Assembly: GCF_021729015.1 (NCBI RefSeq)
Contig: NZ_JAJQQZ010000001.1
Coordinates: 806,001 to 870,000 of the forward strand
Reading direction: 5' to 3'
From: Halobacterium rubrum
GTDB lineage: Archaea; Halobacteriota; Halobacteria; Halobacteriales; Halobacteriaceae
Length of the DNA: 64,000 bases
Position numbers and translations under genes: made by a program. Shown in pieces: positions 41,854 through 51,596 of this stretch; the stretch's first letter is position 1, and each line of letters starts with the position of its first letter. Below the pieces are notes generated by a model. The model made no database searches. It was given only the letters and a program-made list of their open reading frames with translations, and was not told where the DNA came from.

Positions 41854-42302
41854 TAGCTATCACCGTAGTTCTCTTCAATGTAGTTCGTGAGGCGACGGAC
41901 GCTGTCGAACTCGCCGCCGTTCGCCATGTTGTACAGCTTCCGGTACTCCGCCGGGGACAGCGTCCCGTCGTCGCGGAGCTCGCGGAGCTTCTGTCGCTGC
42001 GCTCGGATGCCGGCAGCGTAGGCTTCCTTCTCGTTCTGCCGTGCGCCGGACTTCCCCTTCCGGGAGCCGGCGCCCTTCTTGTGACCGTAGGACCGCTTCG
42101 CGGCGCGCTCGCGTGCGCGACCGCGAGAGTTGCCCTGTGTCTCCTCTGCGTCGATGGTGCCCTCCGCGACCAGCTCGCGGATGTCCTCTCGCGTGATCGC
42201 GTCAGCGATCTCGGACTGGGCCTCGGGATCGAACCAGACGCGGTTCTCGCCGACGTCGAGGACGTCTGCGGCGAGCCGCTTCTGTGCGCTCAGGTCACTC
42301 AT
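41853..42302 (-). CDS. rpl19e: Ribosomal protein L19e (eL19)
   Basis: A 149-aa protein ([42 protein letters not shown], then a basic linker [23 protein letters not shown]). It is found only in archaea and eukaryotes. The start codon overlaps the L32e stop by 8 nt (ATGAGTGA), the same overlap type seen in two other gene pairs of the window. Confidence 0.96.
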   Translation of the reverse strand: MSDLSAQKRLAADVLDVGENRVWFDPEAQSEIADAITREDIRELVAEGTIDAEETQGNSRGRARERAAKRSYGHKKGAGSRKGKSGARQNEKEAYAAGIRAQRQKLRELRDDGTLSPAEYRKLYNMANGGEFDSVRRLTNYIEENYGDS

Positions 42303-43020
42303 TGGTGTCTTCGACCTCCACTTCCACGTACGTGGGGTTCAGGACGCGGATGCCCTGTTCTTCGGCCTGTTCTTCGATGCGTTCGCGCTTGCGAGCACCG
42401 ACCTTCGAGGCGATGCGGGCCGCCTCCGTGTCGGGGTCGACGCCCTCGAGGTCGTCCGTGTTGTGCACGCGGACCTCCTCGAAGCCGCTCGGGTGCTTGC
42501 CGCGAACCGCTTTCGGCGTGCGGAAGCCGGCTTCGACGGTGTCGCCCTTGCCCTTGATGCTGCGGCGCTGCTTGGACAGCTGGCCGCGCGGGCGGCGCCA
42601 CGACGTCGGCGTCCGCTTCTTCTTGTGGTAGTCCTGGCGGTTGAACTGCGGTTTGCCGACGCGGCGACGCTTCTGGAGGAGTCGCTCCTCCTCGTCGCTC
42701 AGGTCGGGGGTCTTCTCGGTGAGGCCGCGAGCCTGGAGTTCCGTCTCCACGTCTTCCTCTTCTTCGGCCGCTTCCTCGGGCTCGGCCTCTTCGACCTCGG
42801 CCTCGGTGTCCTCTTCGACCTCGAGACCGCCCACGTCCGCCTTGATGCGGGCCGCGAGGGCGTTCCCGATGCCGTCGACGTCGGCGAGCTCGCTCTGGCT
42901 GGCCGCCTGCACGTCCTCGACGGACTCGAAGCCGGCCTCCTCGAGCGCCTCGGCCTTCGACGGGCCGACACCGGAGACGTCGGAGAGTTCCTCGGGTGTG
43001 TCTTCTGCTTCGTCGCTCAT
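42295..43020 (-). CDS. rpl32e: Ribosomal protein L32e (eL32) with N-terminal HhH extension
   Basis: A 241-aa protein, much longer than the ~130 residues usual in other archaea, but of haloarchaeal length. Residues ~1-60 carry a helix-hairpin-helix-like segment ([31 protein letters not shown]). An acidic linker follows, then the L32e core at ~125-241 ([28 protein letters not shown]...[13 protein letters not shown]). It lies between L6 and L19e. Confidence 0.96.
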   Translation of the reverse strand: MSDEAEDTPEELSDVSGVGPSKAEALEEAGFESVEDVQAASQSELADVDGIGNALAARIKADVGGLEVEEDTEAEVEEAEPEEAAEEEEDVETELQARGLTEKTPDLSDEEERLLQKRRRVGKPQFNRQDYHKKKRTPTSWRRPRGQLSKQRRSIKGKGDTVEAGFRTPKAVRGKHPSGFEEVRVHNTDDLEGVDPDTEAARIASKVGARKRERIEEQAEEQGIRVLNPTYVEVEVEDTNE

Positions 43021-43023
43021 CTA

Positions 43024-43560
43024 TCAGGCACCTCCCTTCGCGGGCTTCTCGACGATGTAGACGCCGTCCTGGAAGACGCGCGTGTCCTTGTCGGTAACCC
43101 GGGTCAGCTGTTCGATGTCGGCCGCCGTCTGGCCGACGTCCTCGATACTCGGGCCGCTCAGCGTGACGTCCTCGCCGTCGACTTCCACGTCCGTGTCGCC
43201 ACGGATCTGGGTGCGGCGGGGCGCCTTCTCGCCGAGGAAGTTCTGGATGACGACCTCGTCGCCCTCCACGTCGACCTGCATCGGGAAGTGGGAGTAGTGC
43301 ACTTCGAGTTTGTACTCCCAGCCCTCGGTGACCCCGTGGAACATGTTCTCCACGTGGCTCTCGAAGGTCCCGACCGTCGAGTTCGTCTTCGCGTCGTTGG
43401 CCTCGCTGGCAACGACGACGACATCGCCCTCGACGGACACGTCCACGTCGGGGTACCAGAGGCGTCGCGTCACGGAGCCCTCGGGGCCCTCGACGGCGAG
43501 GTCGAGGTGGTCGACCTCAGCCGTCACGTCGTCCGGAATTTCGATTTCGACTCGTGCCAT
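43024..43560 (-). CDS. rpl6: Ribosomal protein L6 (uL6)
   Basis: A 178-aa protein with two repeated α/β domains (VEIEIPDDVTAEVDHLDLAVEGPEGSVTRRLWYPDVDVSVEGD and the C-terminal FLGEKAPRRTQIRGDTDVEVDGEDVTLSGPSIEDVGQTAADIEQ). The second domain binds 23S rRNA near the sarcin-ricin region. It follows S8 by 3 nt. Confidence 0.97.
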   Translation of the reverse strand: MARVEIEIPDDVTAEVDHLDLAVEGPEGSVTRRLWYPDVDVSVEGDVVVVASEANDAKTNSTVGTFESHVENMFHGVTEGWEYKLEVHYSHFPMQVDVEGDEVVIQNFLGEKAPRRTQIRGDTDVEVDGEDVTLSGPSIEDVGQTAADIEQLTRVTDKDTRVFQDGVYIVEKPAKGGA

Positions 43561-43563
43561 GGT

Positions 43564-43956
43564 TCAGTATACGTACGCGATGACCTGGCCACCGATGCCC
43601 TCCTCGCGGGCCTCGTAGTGGCTCATGATGCCGTGGCTGGTCGTCACAACGAGTGCGCCGTAGTCTCGAGCGGGGAGGTATCGTTTCTCCCACTGCTCGA
43701 AGCCGTCCGCGCCCACGGAGTACCGCGGGTTCACCGGACCGCACTCGTTGATGGCACCTTTCAGTTCGACCTCGAAGCGACCGGCCTTCCCGTCGTCGAC
43801 GAACTCGAAGCCGTCGATGTACCCGCGGTCGTAGAAGACCTCGAGGACGGAGCCGACCATGTTCGAGGCGGGCTCTACCGTGTGTGTGAGATGCCCGACG
43901 CTCTCGGCGTTGTCGATGCCGGAGAGTGCGTCGGACAGTGGATCGTTTGCCGTCAT
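43564..43956 (-). CDS. rps8: Ribosomal protein S8 (uS8)
   Basis: The ATG at 43956 gives 130 aa (MTANDPLSDALSGIDNAE); a longer open frame upstream is a shadow of S14. The C-terminal motif LPARDYGALVVTTSHGIMSHYEARE is the rRNA-binding S8 signature. It is a primary 16S rRNA binder that nucleates the 30S central domain. It lies 2 nt after S14. Confidence 0.97.
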   Translation of the reverse strand: MTANDPLSDALSGIDNAESVGHLTHTVEPASNMVGSVLEVFYDRGYIDGFEFVDDGKAGRFEVELKGAINECGPVNPRYSVGADGFEQWEKRYLPARDYGALVVTTSHGIMSHYEAREEGIGGQVIAYVY

Positions 43957-43958
43957 TG

Positions 43959-44117
43959 TTAGCTGTACTTCTTGAAGCCCATCGAGCGGGCGATCTCGCG
44001 GAAGCACTGTCGACACAGCCAGATGTCGTACTTGCCGACGAGGCCCTGTTCGCGGCCACAGCGCCGGCACTCGTGTGTCTGGCCCGTCTCCTCGGCTTCG
44101 CCTTCCGTCTCGCTCAT
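43959..44117 (-). CDS. rps14: Ribosomal protein S14 (uS14), zinc-binding short form
   Basis: A 52-codon gene easily missed because of its size. The product has a short acidic N-terminus, then [11 protein letters not shown] and [19 protein letters not shown], giving two CxxC pairs for one zinc. The ATG overlaps the L5 stop by 4 nt (ATGA) and S8 begins 2 nt after its TAA. S14 sits in the 30S head. Position between L5 and S8 is the conserved archaeal spc order. Confidence 0.97.
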   Translation of the reverse strand: MSETEGEAEETGQTHECRRCGREQGLVGKYDIWLCRQCFREIARSMGFKKYS

Positions 44118-44638
44118 TCGTTGACCTCCACGTCGAAGTTGGATTCGAGGTACGCGACTGCGTCCTCGGGGTCGAGTCGGTGGTTCGAGGGAATCTGGCG
44201 GGTGACCTGGTCGCGCTTCGCGACGCGGTACCCGGGACGGGTCATGTTGACCGTGACGTCCATCCCGTAGATTCCGATGTTCGGGTCGTACTCTTGGCTC
44301 GGGAAGTCCGTGTGCTCCTCGATACCGAAGCTCACGTTCCCGGTGTCGTCGAACTGTCGACGGTCGATGTCGGCAGCGGGGAGCGCGCGCTCGAGGAAGT
44401 CCTCGGCGTCGTCGCCCCGCAGCGTGACCTTCGCGCCGATCGGGTCGCCGCGGCGGAGCCCGAACTCGGGCTCCGGCTGCTTCGCCTGGGTGCGGACCGT
44501 GTTCTGGCCGGTGATCTCCTGGAGGATGTCCTCCCCGTTCTGGAGTTCGACACCGCCCTGACCGACGCCCATGTGGACGACAACCTTCTCGATACGGGGC
44601 TCCCGCATCTCGTGGAAGTCCGCCTCGGCTTCACTCAT
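44114..44638 (-). CDS. rpl5: Ribosomal protein L5 (uL5)
   Basis: A 174-aa protein ([19 protein letters not shown], then [42 protein letters not shown]). It binds 5S rRNA and the P-site tRNA. It overlaps S4e upstream and S14 downstream by 4 nt each. Confidence 0.97.
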   Translation of the reverse strand: MSEAEADFHEMREPRIEKVVVHMGVGQGGVELQNGEDILQEITGQNTVRTQAKQPEPEFGLRRGDPIGAKVTLRGDDAEDFLERALPAADIDRRQFDDTGNVSFGIEEHTDFPSQEYDPNIGIYGMDVTVNMTRPGYRVAKRDQVTRQIPSNHRLDPEDAVAYLESNFDVEVNE

Positions 44639-45339
44639 TCGTCATCCTCCTCCACGAAGTTCTCGTCGATGACCACGACGTAGTCTTCGATGGTCTCGAA
44701 GCCGCCGTCCTCGTCGTCCACGCGGACGGTGTTGTCCGCGCTGCCGGGCTGCACGTCGATCTCGTCGATCTCGCCGATGTCGCCGGCGTGCTGGCCCGCG
44801 ACGGCGGTGACGAGCGCGCCCTCCTCGTACTCGAAGTGCGCGACGATCTCGCTGGTGTCGTTGTCGACGACGACGGAGTCGCCGCCGGCGTAGTCGTCGC
44901 CGTCCTCGACGACGAGGTTCGTGCCGTCGTGGAAGTTCAACTGCGTGCGACCGCCAGAGACGGTCGTCTTGTCAGTGACTTTGTTCAGCTTGCTGCCGGC
45001 CGCGTCCGCGTCGACACCGGTGAGGCCGAGTCGGCCGCCCTCGTCCGGGAACACGCGGTAGTACTCGTCGCGGTCCGGGAACGCCAGGATGTCGAACATC
45101 CCGATGGGGCGGTTGACGTCGCCGACCGAGCCGCCGTTGACGAGCACGCCATCGGTGTTGATGGCGTACTGCGCCTCGCTCGTGTCGTCGACGTACCCGA
45201 GCACGTCCCGGAGCACGACGACCAGCGGCACGCCCGCTTCGCCGTGCGGGCCGGCCCCAGCCTTCGCGGTGAACGTCTCCGTCTTCCGCTCGACGGGCCA
45301 GGACTTCGGTACCGAGAGTCGCTTCTGGTGATTCGTCAT
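44635..45339 (-). CDS. rps4e: Ribosomal protein S4e (eS4)
   Basis: A 234-aa archaeal/eukaryotic protein, with an S4-like N-terminal region ([66 protein letters not shown]) and a C-terminal KOW segment ([27 protein letters not shown]). Its position between L24 and L5 is specific to archaea. Confidence 0.97.
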   Translation of the reverse strand: MTNHQKRLSVPKSWPVERKTETFTAKAGAGPHGEAGVPLVVVLRDVLGYVDDTSEAQYAINTDGVLVNGGSVGDVNRPIGMFDILAFPDRDEYYRVFPDEGGRLGLTGVDADAAGSKLNKVTDKTTVSGGRTQLNFHDGTNLVVEDGDDYAGGDSVVVDNDTSEIVAHFEYEEGALVTAVAGQHAGDIGEIDEIDVQPGSADNTVRVDDEDGGFETIEDYVVVIDENFVEEDDE

Positions 45340-45692
45340 TCGTTGTCACCCTCCAGTCGCTCGGCGCGCACGTCGTCATCGAGGTCGAGGTCGGTCACGC
45401 GGAGGTTGCTGGAATCGACGGGACGAGGCGTCTCCTCGCCGTCGGCAGCCTCCACGGTCACGCCCTCGACGAAGACCTCGGCGTCCCGCAGGTCGACGTC
45501 GACGACCTCGCCGGTCTCCCCGGCGTCGTCGCCACGCATGACCTCGACGGTGTCGCCGACGTTGACGCGGACGTTCCGCTGGTCGTACTCCTCGCGGAGG
45601 TCGCCAGCCAGTGTCGCCCGCACCTGGTCTTGCTTCTCGTGCAGCGACGCGCGTTCCGTGCGAGTTCGCTGTTTGTGTGGTTGTTCGCTCAT
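45336..45692 (-). CDS. rpl24: Ribosomal protein L24 (uL24)
   Basis: A 118-aa protein with the N-terminal basic segment ([44 protein letters not shown]) and the KOW motif [31 protein letters not shown]. It binds the 5' part of 23S rRNA early in 50S assembly. It overlaps S4e by 4 nt. Confidence 0.97.
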   Translation of the reverse strand: MSEQPHKQRTRTERASLHEKQDQVRATLAGDLREEYDQRNVRVNVGDTVEVMRGDDAGETGEVVDVDLRDAEVFVEGVTVEAADGEETPRPVDSSNLRVTDLDLDDDVRAERLEGDNE

Positions 45693-45696
45693 TGTG

Positions 45697-46095
45697 CTAT
45701 ACGATCATCGTCGCGGTACTCGCGATGGTACCGTACCGTTCGGCTACTTCGCGCGAAATCGGGCCCTTGATCTCGGTCCCGCGAGGCTCGCCGAGGTCGT
45801 CGATGATGACGGCGGCGTTGTCCTCGAACTTGACGCGCGTCCCGTCCGGCCGACGAATGGGCTTGCGCTGACGCACGACGACGGCCTCCAGCACCTGGCG
45901 GCGCATCTCCGGCGTCCCCTTCGTCACCGAGACGGTGATGGTGTCGCCCAGCCCGGCCTTCGGGTGGCGGTTCTTCGTTCCCTGGTAGCCCATCACGCTC
46001 GTGATCTTGAGCTCGCGTGCGCCAGTGTTGTCGGCGCACTTGATGAGCGACCCCTTCTCGAGGCCCTGCGTGACGTCTGCCTTGATGGCTTCCAT
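45697..46095 (-). CDS. rpl14: Ribosomal protein L14 (uL14)
   Basis: A 132-aa protein ([71 protein letters not shown]...). It forms an intersubunit bridge with 16S rRNA. The ATG shares one base with the S17 stop. Confidence 0.97.
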   Translation of the reverse strand: MEAIKADVTQGLEKGSLIKCADNTGARELKITSVMGYQGTKNRHPKAGLGDTITVSVTKGTPEMRRQVLEAVVVRQRKPIRRPDGTRVKFEDNAAVIIDDLGEPRGTEIKGPISREVAERYGTIASTATMIV

Positions 46096-46424
46096 CAGGC
46101 GTCACCTCCGTCGGTGACTTCGACGACCACGTGGGACTTGGTCTTCGAGAGCGGTCGGGTCTCTGCGATGCTAACCGTGTCGCCGACACTGATGTCGAAA
46201 CACTCGGGTGCGTGTGCCGGAACGCGCGACCGCCGCTTCATGTAGCGGTCGTACTTCGGCACGAACACGTCGTACTCGCGTTCGACGACGACGGTTTTCT
46301 CCATGTCTGTGGAAGCCACTTCACCCTCGAGGACCTGTCCGCGCACGGAAAGATTCCCGTGGAACGGACAGTCCTCGTCGGAGCACGTGCCCTCCGGTTC
46401 TGTTACGTTCAGTCCTATCGCCAT
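46095..46424 (-). CDS. rps17: Ribosomal protein S17 (uS17)
   Basis: A 109-aa OB-fold protein with the archaeal N-terminal [17 protein letters not shown], then [57 protein letters not shown]. It binds the 5' domain of 16S rRNA. Its start lies 10 nt inside the end of the RNase P subunit gene. Confidence 0.97.
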   Translation of the reverse strand: MAIGLNVTEPEGTCSDEDCPFHGNLSVRGQVLEGEVASTDMEKTVVVEREYDVFVPKYDRYMKRRSRVPAHAPECFDISVGDTVSIAETRPLSKTKSHVVVEVTDGGDA

Positions 46425-46783
46425 TTCGAATCAACTCCGTTCTCGGAGCGTCGCTCGGGTCGTGAGAGCAGTTTGACTCCATCCACCGTAACGTAGGCCA
46501 CGCTCTCGCCAGTGGTTTGGCGACCGTCGCCACCTGCAGGTTTGAACGCAGTCCCGGCCCCGTTGTCCGGGGCCGCAGCTTCATCTGTGAGTCGGAACTC
46601 GAAGGTGGCCCCCGCCTTGGGGACCTGCCTGACACCCGAATCGCACTCTAGGACGAGTGTCTGCATCGTCTCGCGGACGACACAGCCCTCGATGCCTACC
46701 CGCGACTGGTCGGTGTCCTCGACGACCCGCGCGTGCAGGCCGACGAGCTCGTGTCGCGGTAGTGTTTCGGGTGTCAGACTCAT
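46415..46783 (-). CDS. rnp1: Ribonuclease P protein component 1 (Rpp29/Pop4)
   Basis: A 122-aa protein. The Rpp29 barrel reads [62 protein letters not shown], followed by [28 protein letters not shown]. It is one of the protein subunits that help archaeal RNase P RNA mature tRNA 5' ends. Its place between L29 and S17 is conserved in archaea. It overlaps S17 by 10 nt. Confidence 0.95.
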   Translation of the reverse strand: MSLTPETLPRHELVGLHARVVEDTDQSRVGIEGCVVRETMQTLVLECDSGVRQVPKAGATFEFRLTDEAAAPDNGAGTAFKPAGGDGRQTTGESVAYVTVDGVKLLSRPERRSENGVDSKWR

Positions 46784-46789
46784 CTGTCG

Positions 46790-47008
46790 TTACTCGTCGT
46801 CGGTCTCGAGGTCGCCTTCTTCCCGCTGAATCGTCTTGATGCGGGCGATGGTCTTCCGGAGCTCACCGATGCGGCCCGGGTTGTCCGGGGCGCCACCGGC
46901 GGCCTTCACTGCCTTCGAGTTCAGGAGCTCGGTCTCGAGCTCCTCCAGTTCGGCCTGCCGCTCCGCGGGGGTCATGTCGCGAATCTCCTGCGTGTGGAGA
47001 ATCGCCAT
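46790..47008 (-). CDS. rpl29: Ribosomal protein L29 (uL29)
   Basis: A 72-aa two-helix protein ([63 protein letters not shown]). It lines the peptide exit-tunnel rim. The ATG shares one base with the S3 stop; rnp1 follows after 6 nt. Confidence 0.97.
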   Translation of the reverse strand: MAILHTQEIRDMTPAERQAELEELETELLNSKAVKAAGGAPDNPGRIGELRKTIARIKTIQREEGDLETDDE

Positions 47009-47940
47009 TACTCCTCACCCCCCTCTTCGTCGTCGTCTTCCTCCTCCATCTCGTCGAGGAGGTCTTCGGCCGTCTCGGCCGCTTCGTCGTCGACGTCGCT
47101 GAACTCGTCGTCCTCGCCCTCGACCTCGTCGGCGAGCTCGTCGAGCTCTTCCTCGACGTCGTCGTCGGCCTCGATGGCCTCCTCGATGACTTCCTCCTCG
47201 TCGTCGTCGAACTCCGCGGGCTCCGCAGCGGCCTCGACGTCGGCCTCCTCGGCCTCGTCTGCCGCCTCGTCGCCTTCGCCCTCGAGGAGCTCTTCGAGTT
47301 CCTCGTCGGCTTCCGTCTCGTCCACGACGAGGTCCTCGATGTTCGCGTCCTCCTGGATCTCGAAGTCGTCGGGGAGTTCGGCGTTCGGCGGGATGATCTT
47401 CACGTTCACGCCGATGGTGCCGAGCTTCATCACCGCGACGCCCTTGCCGTGGTCGACGATCTCCTCGGCGGGTTCGCCGTTGTGCTTGATGTAGCCGCGG
47501 TTGAACTTCTCGACGCGGCCACGGTTGCCGGTGACCTTCCCGCTCAGGACGATCTCGGCGCCCAGCGCGCCGGCCTCCATGATGCGGTCGATGGTCGTGT
47601 GACCGGCCTTCCGGAAGTACCAGCCGCGCTCGAGCGCGTTCGCGAGGCGGTCCGCGACGATCTGTGCGTTCAGGTCGGGTTCGTCGACCTCCTGCACGTC
47701 GATCTGCGGGTCCTCGAGGTCGAATCGCTCCTCGAGCTGCGTCGTGATCTTCCGGATGTTCTTTCCGCCCTTGCCGATGACCATCCCGGGCTTCTCGGCC
47801 TTCAGGACGATCTGCATGCCCATCGGCGTCGGCGCGAGCTCCATGCCACCGTAGCCGGCTCGCGCCAGCTCTTCGGCGAAGAACTCGTCGATCTGGCTGC
47901 GCTGGAGGCCCTGCTCGATGAACTCGAGTTCGTCCGCCAT
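47008..47940 (-). CDS. rps3: Ribosomal protein S3 (uS3) with long acidic tail
   Basis: A 310-aa protein. The KH domain carries [46 protein letters not shown], and the C-terminal domain has [56 protein letters not shown]. The last ~100 residues are Glu/Asp-rich and disordered, a haloarchaeal extension. It binds the mRNA entry side of the 30S. Confidence 0.97.
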   Translation of the reverse strand: MADELEFIEQGLQRSQIDEFFAEELARAGYGGMELAPTPMGMQIVLKAEKPGMVIGKGGKNIRKITTQLEERFDLEDPQIDVQEVDEPDLNAQIVADRLANALERGWYFRKAGHTTIDRIMEAGALGAEIVLSGKVTGNRGRVEKFNRGYIKHNGEPAEEIVDHGKGVAVMKLGTIGVNVKIIPPNAELPDDFEIQEDANIEDLVVDETEADEELEELLEGEGDEAADEAEEADVEAAAEPAEFDDDEEEVIEEAIEADDDVEEELDELADEVEGEDDEFSDVDDEAAETAEDLLDEMEEEDDDEEGGEE

Positions 47941-48419
47941 CAGGCGGTCACCTCCTCTTCGGCGTCGGGCTCGGTCACGACGATCTCCACGTCACAGAGC
48001 GTCGAGTTCCAGGCAGTCGCCCGCCCCATCGCGCGGGGCTTGCGGCCCTGGCTCTCGCCGACCTTGTGCGGAGCGACGTGCTCGATGACCATCTCCTCGG
48101 GAGAGAACCCCTGCTGTTCGGCGTTGTTCGACACGTTCGAGAGGAGCTTCAGGAAGTCCTTCGAGGCCTTCTCCGGGTAGCGTCCCGCGTCCCAGCCGTC
48201 GATGTCGTTCCGGTGGCCGACGCCGCTGTTGTGCTGCTTGAACGGCACGGACTGCTCCTCGTCGATGACCGCATGGAGGTAGTCCTCCGCGTCGGCGACC
48301 GTCTCGCCGCGAATCTCGCGGGCGATGGCCTTGCTGTGCTTCAGGCTGATGGACCGTTCTCGGAGCATGGCTTTCGCCGACTCCTCGGAGTCCACGTCCA
48401 CGCTGTAGCTGATTCCCAT
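47940..48419 (-). CDS. rpl22: Ribosomal protein L22 (uL22)
   Basis: A 159-aa protein (MGISYSVDVDSEESAKAMLRERSISLKHSKAIAREIRGETVADAEDYLHAVIDEEQSVPFKQHNSGVGHRND; the β-hairpin part includes APHKVGESQGRKPRAMGRATAWNSTLCDVEIVVTE). It reaches into the exit tunnel. It shares one base with the S3 start. Confidence 0.97.
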   Translation of the reverse strand: MGISYSVDVDSEESAKAMLRERSISLKHSKAIAREIRGETVADAEDYLHAVIDEEQSVPFKQHNSGVGHRNDIDGWDAGRYPEKASKDFLKLLSNVSNNAEQQGFSPEEMVIEHVAPHKVGESQGRKPRAMGRATAWNSTLCDVEIVVTEPDAEEEVTA

Positions 48420-48427
48420 GGGTGGTG

Positions 48428-48850
48428 TTATTTGAGCGGCACGAACTTCGAGGAGCGGGTCGCGCCGATGCCCGCCTGCCCGTGTTCGACCGACGACCGG
48501 GTGAGCTGGAACTCGCCGAGGTAGTGCCCGATCATCTCGGGCTGGACCTCCACGCGCTCGAACTCCTGGCCGGTGTACACCGCAAACGTCAGGCCGACGA
48601 ACTCCGGCAGCACCGGCATGTCGCGCAGGTGTGTCCGGATCGGGTTGTTCGCCGTCTCGTCGGCCGTCGCGTCGCGCGCCTCCTCCAGCACCTTCTGGTG
48701 CTGGTCGGAGAGGCCACGGGTGATGGTTCGCCGCTGGCGAGCGGGGAGCAGTTCCGCGACGTCCTCCAGGCTCATGTCCTGCAGCTCGTCGAGGTCGTGG
48801 CCGCGGTAGGTGAACTCACCCTCGCGGCCGGTTCGGTATTCCGTACTCAT
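48428..48850 (-). CDS. rps19: Ribosomal protein S19 (uS19)
   Basis: A 140-aa protein. [25 protein letters not shown] precedes the S19 core [71 protein letters not shown]. It binds the 30S head near S13. It lies 8 nt before L22. Confidence 0.97.
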   Translation of the reverse strand: MSTEYRTGREGEFTYRGHDLDELQDMSLEDVAELLPARQRRTITRGLSDQHQKVLEEARDATADETANNPIRTHLRDMPVLPEFVGLTFAVYTGQEFERVEVQPEMIGHYLGEFQLTRSSVEHGQAGIGATRSSKFVPLK

Positions 48851-48852
48851 GA

Positions 48853-49575
48853 TTACTCCTTGCCTCCGCGGCCAGTCCGCTTGGAGGCGATGTCACCGAC
48901 CTTCCGGCCGGGCGCCGCGTCCCGGGAGACCGACTTCGGTCGGCCCGGGTGCTGGCGGCCACCGCCACCGAACGGGTGGTCGACGGCGTTCATCGCGACA
49001 CCACGCACGCGCGGCCACTTCGTGCCACGCGACTTCATCTTGTGGTGCTTGTTGCCGGCCTTCACGAACGGCTTCTCCGTCCGGCCACCGCCCGCGACCA
49101 CGCCGACGGTCGCGCGGCAGTCGGGGGAGAGCCGCTTCATCTCGCCGGACGGCAGCTGGACGACCGTGGCGTCCCGCTCGTGCGTGACGAGGTCGGCGTT
49201 GACCCCGCTGGCGCGAGCGAACTTGCCACCGTCGCCCGGCTGACTCTCGACGTTACAGACCGGGACGCCCTCGGGGATCTCCGCGAGCGGGAGCGTGTTG
49301 CCCGGCTCGATGTTGGCGGAGATACCGATCTCGAGGGTGTCGCCGACACCGACGCCCTCGCTGGCGAGCACGAGGCGCTGGTCGCCGTCCTCGAACTCGA
49401 CGCGAGCGACCGGCGCGCTGCGCGCCGGGTCGTGCTCGACGTCGACGACTTCGCCGGCGAGCACGTCTGCGTCCTCGGTGCGTTTGTGCGACAGTTCGCC
49501 CTTGTATCGGTGCGACGGCGCACGGAACGTCGACGTCCCGCGCCCGCGTCGCTGACCCTGGATTCTGCGTCCCAT
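48853..49575 (-). CDS. rpl2: Ribosomal protein L2 (uL2)
   Basis: A 240-aa protein. The C-terminal [57 protein letters not shown] carries the conserved His-bearing loop near the peptidyl transferase centre. The N-terminus is [29 protein letters not shown]. It follows L23 by 2 nt. Confidence 0.97.
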   Translation of the reverse strand: MGRRIQGQRRGRGTSTFRAPSHRYKGELSHKRTEDADVLAGEVVDVEHDPARSAPVARVEFEDGDQRLVLASEGVGVGDTLEIGISANIEPGNTLPLAEIPEGVPVCNVESQPGDGGKFARASGVNADLVTHERDATVVQLPSGEMKRLSPDCRATVGVVAGGGRTEKPFVKAGNKHHKMKSRGTKWPRVRGVAMNAVDHPFGGGGRQHPGRPKSVSRDAAPGRKVGDIASKRTGRGGKE

Positions 49576-49577
49576 TG

Positions 49578-49832
49578 TCAGAACACCCCGATGCGGGAGG
49601 CGACGTCCTGCGCGTCGTCCTCCTCGGAGAGTTTCACCGTCGCCTTCTTCTCGGCGTCGGGGGTGATCTGCGTGTTGATGTCGACGACCTCGACGTCGTA
49701 CTCCGCCTGGACGACGTCCCGGATCTCGGGCTTCGCCGCGTCGATGTCGACGATGAACTGGAGCTTGTTCTGGAAGTCCATCTCGTCCATCGCCTTCTCC
49801 GTCACGAGGGGGTAGTCGATGATGGAGCTCAT
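49578..49832 (-). CDS. rpl23: Ribosomal protein L23 (uL23)
   Basis: The ATG at 49832 gives 84 aa ([68 protein letters not shown]). A longer open frame upstream is a shadow of L4. It sits at the exit tunnel and binds SRP. Its ATG overlaps the L4 stop by 4 nt. Confidence 0.96.
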   Translation of the reverse strand: MSSIIDYPLVTEKAMDEMDFQNKLQFIVDIDAAKPEIRDVVQAEYDVEVVDINTQITPDAEKKATVKLSEEDDAQDVASRIGVF

Positions 49833-50581
49833 CGCTGTGCCACCTCCTCGACGGCGCTCTCGGTCCAGACCGTCAGTCGGCCCGGCTCCGCGCCCGGTGC
49901 GAGGTCTTCGGCGTTCACTTCCCGGCCGGTCGCCACGTCGACGCCCGCGAGGTTGCGGGCGGCCTTCGACGGCCCGCTCTCGCTGGACGTGACGAACAGA
50001 ATCGCGGTCGGCTCCGTGTACTTGCGGCCACGGAGCTTCCCCTGCCCGGCTCGGACGGTGCGACCCTCGTCGGCGCGCTCGACGTCCTCGTGGACGCCCA
50101 GCGCCTCGAGGAGGGAGACGACCTCCTGGGTCTTCACGAGGTCCTCGAAGTCGTCGCTCACGACGAGCGGGAGCTCGAGGTCCTCGTCGAAGTTGTGGCC
50201 GCGCTCGGCCACCAGCTCGCTGTCGGTCGTCGCCGCGACGGCGGACCGAACTGCGGCCTTTCGCTCCTTGTCGTTGAGGTCGAGGCCGTGGTCTTTCTCG
50301 GCTTTCGGCGGGTGTGCGCGTCGGCCACCGACGGTCTGCGGGACGCGGGCGCCCTGCCCGTTCGCCCGCGGGACGTGGGCCATACCGCGGCCACTCCCCT
50401 GTGACTCGGCGGTAGTGCGCAGGCCCGCGTACTCGTCGGAGCCGTACTCCTGTGTTCGGTTGGCCTGAGCGGCGAGCACGGCTCGCTTCACGAGGTCCGG
50501 GCGGACCGGCTCCTCGAAGACCCGCGGCAGGTCGAGCGTGCCAGCGTCGTCGCCGTCCAGGTCGCGTACGGTTACCTGCAT
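49829..50581 (-). CDS. rpl4: Ribosomal protein L4 (uL4, L1e-type)
   Basis: A 250-aa protein. The N-terminus [79 protein letters not shown] contains the tunnel-lining loop. The C-terminal domain ends [41 protein letters not shown]. In bacteria L4 is an operon autoregulator; that role is untested here. Confidence 0.97.
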   Translation of the reverse strand: MQVTVRDLDGDDAGTLDLPRVFEEPVRPDLVKRAVLAAQANRTQEYGSDEYAGLRTTAESQGSGRGMAHVPRANGQGARVPQTVGGRRAHPPKAEKDHGLDLNDKERKAAVRSAVAATTDSELVAERGHNFDEDLELPLVVSDDFEDLVKTQEVVSLLEALGVHEDVERADEGRTVRAGQGKLRGRKYTEPTAILFVTSSESGPSKAARNLAGVDVATGREVNAEDLAPGAEPGRLTVWTESAVEEVAQR

Positions 50582-50584
50582 AGA

Positions 50585-51592
50585 TTATCCCTGGTTGGAT
50601 GCGGTGCTCACGTACCGCACCTCCGGATCGAGGCGCGGCGATTCGTTCGGCCGGACGGCCGGCCGGAAGCGCACGAGGCGCTGCTCCGGACCGGGCACCG
50701 AGCCCTTCACGAGCGTGTACGGACCGTCGACTTCGCCGTAGTTCGGGAAGCCGCCGTCCGGCGTCGGCTCGTCCCCATCGTTGATGTCGATGAGGCGCTT
50801 GTTCAGTTCGGTGCGCTGGTGGTAGCCGGTCTGGCCCTGCTGGGGAACCGTCGAGCGAACGCGGCTCGGGTTCCACGGGCCGAGGTTACCGATGCGGCGC
50901 CGCCAGCCCTGGCGGGCGTGCTTGCCCTTCCGCTTCTGGACGCCCCAGCGCTTGACGGGGCCCTGGGTGCCCTTGCCCTTCGTGACGCCCGCGACGTCCG
51001 TGAACTCGCCGGCGCGGAACACGTCACCGAAGTCGTGGGCGCCGCCGTCCTCGAGGAGGTCGGCAGCGAACTCGAGTCGGTCAGCGAGGCTGCCGCCGCC
51101 GACGCGAGTCTCCATGACGTCCGGTTTCTTCTTCGGGACGCCCGGGGCGTCGCCGGGTGCCGTGTGCGTGATGACACGGACGTCGGCGACGTCCTCGGTG
51201 TCGAGCGCCTCGTTCAATTCCTCAATGTCTCCGCCCTCGTCGGGAACGGAGAGCGTGCGGTCGAGCGCCTCGTGCGTGTCGTCCGCCCAGACTTCCGTCA
51301 GCGGCTTCTTGCCGTACGGCGTGTCTTCGTAGAGGCGGACGGCCGCCGCCCGCATGGGCGGCGTCTCGACGACCGTCACGGGGACGGTCGTCTCCATGCC
51401 CTCGGTCGGTGCGTTGGCCTTGTCGTCGACGAGGACGACGTGGGTCATGCCGGCCTTGTAGCCAGCGAAGCCCTGCAGGCCGACTTCACCGTCGTCGGCG
51501 GGCCACGAGTTGAAGCGCGGTACTTCGCTCTCCGCGCGCTTGCGGGGACTGAACCCCATCGAGCCTTTGCGTGGTCGGTTTGGCTGTGGCAT
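50585..51592 (-). CDS. rpl3: Ribosomal protein L3 (uL3)
   Basis: A 335-aa archaeal/eukaryotic-length L3. The N-terminus is MPQPNRPRKGSMGFSPRKRAESEVPRF and the central tunnel-facing part includes GVQKRKGKHARQGWRRRIGNLGPWNPSRVRSTVPQQGQTGYHQRTELNKRLIDIND. It is the first ribosomal protein of the cluster, 4 nt after the SPOUT gene. Confidence 0.97.
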   Translation of the reverse strand: MPQPNRPRKGSMGFSPRKRAESEVPRFNSWPADDGEVGLQGFAGYKAGMTHVVLVDDKANAPTEGMETTVPVTVVETPPMRAAAVRLYEDTPYGKKPLTEVWADDTHEALDRTLSVPDEGGDIEELNEALDTEDVADVRVITHTAPGDAPGVPKKKPDVMETRVGGGSLADRLEFAADLLEDGGAHDFGDVFRAGEFTDVAGVTKGKGTQGPVKRWGVQKRKGKHARQGWRRRIGNLGPWNPSRVRSTVPQQGQTGYHQRTELNKRLIDINDGDEPTPDGGFPNYGEVDGPYTLVKGSVPGPEQRLVRFRPAVRPNESPRLDPEVRYVSTASNQG

Positions 51593-51596
51593 CGTA

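Noticed and set aside
43957-44070. Longer N-terminus for S8
   Set aside because: The extension overlaps the S14 gene; S8 starts at 43956, 2 nt after the S14 stop, with the family's normal length.
47008-47350. Repetitive GAC/GAG-like runs at the end of rps3
   Set aside because: These are codons for the acidic tail common in haloarchaeal S3, not a DNA repeat element or CRISPR.
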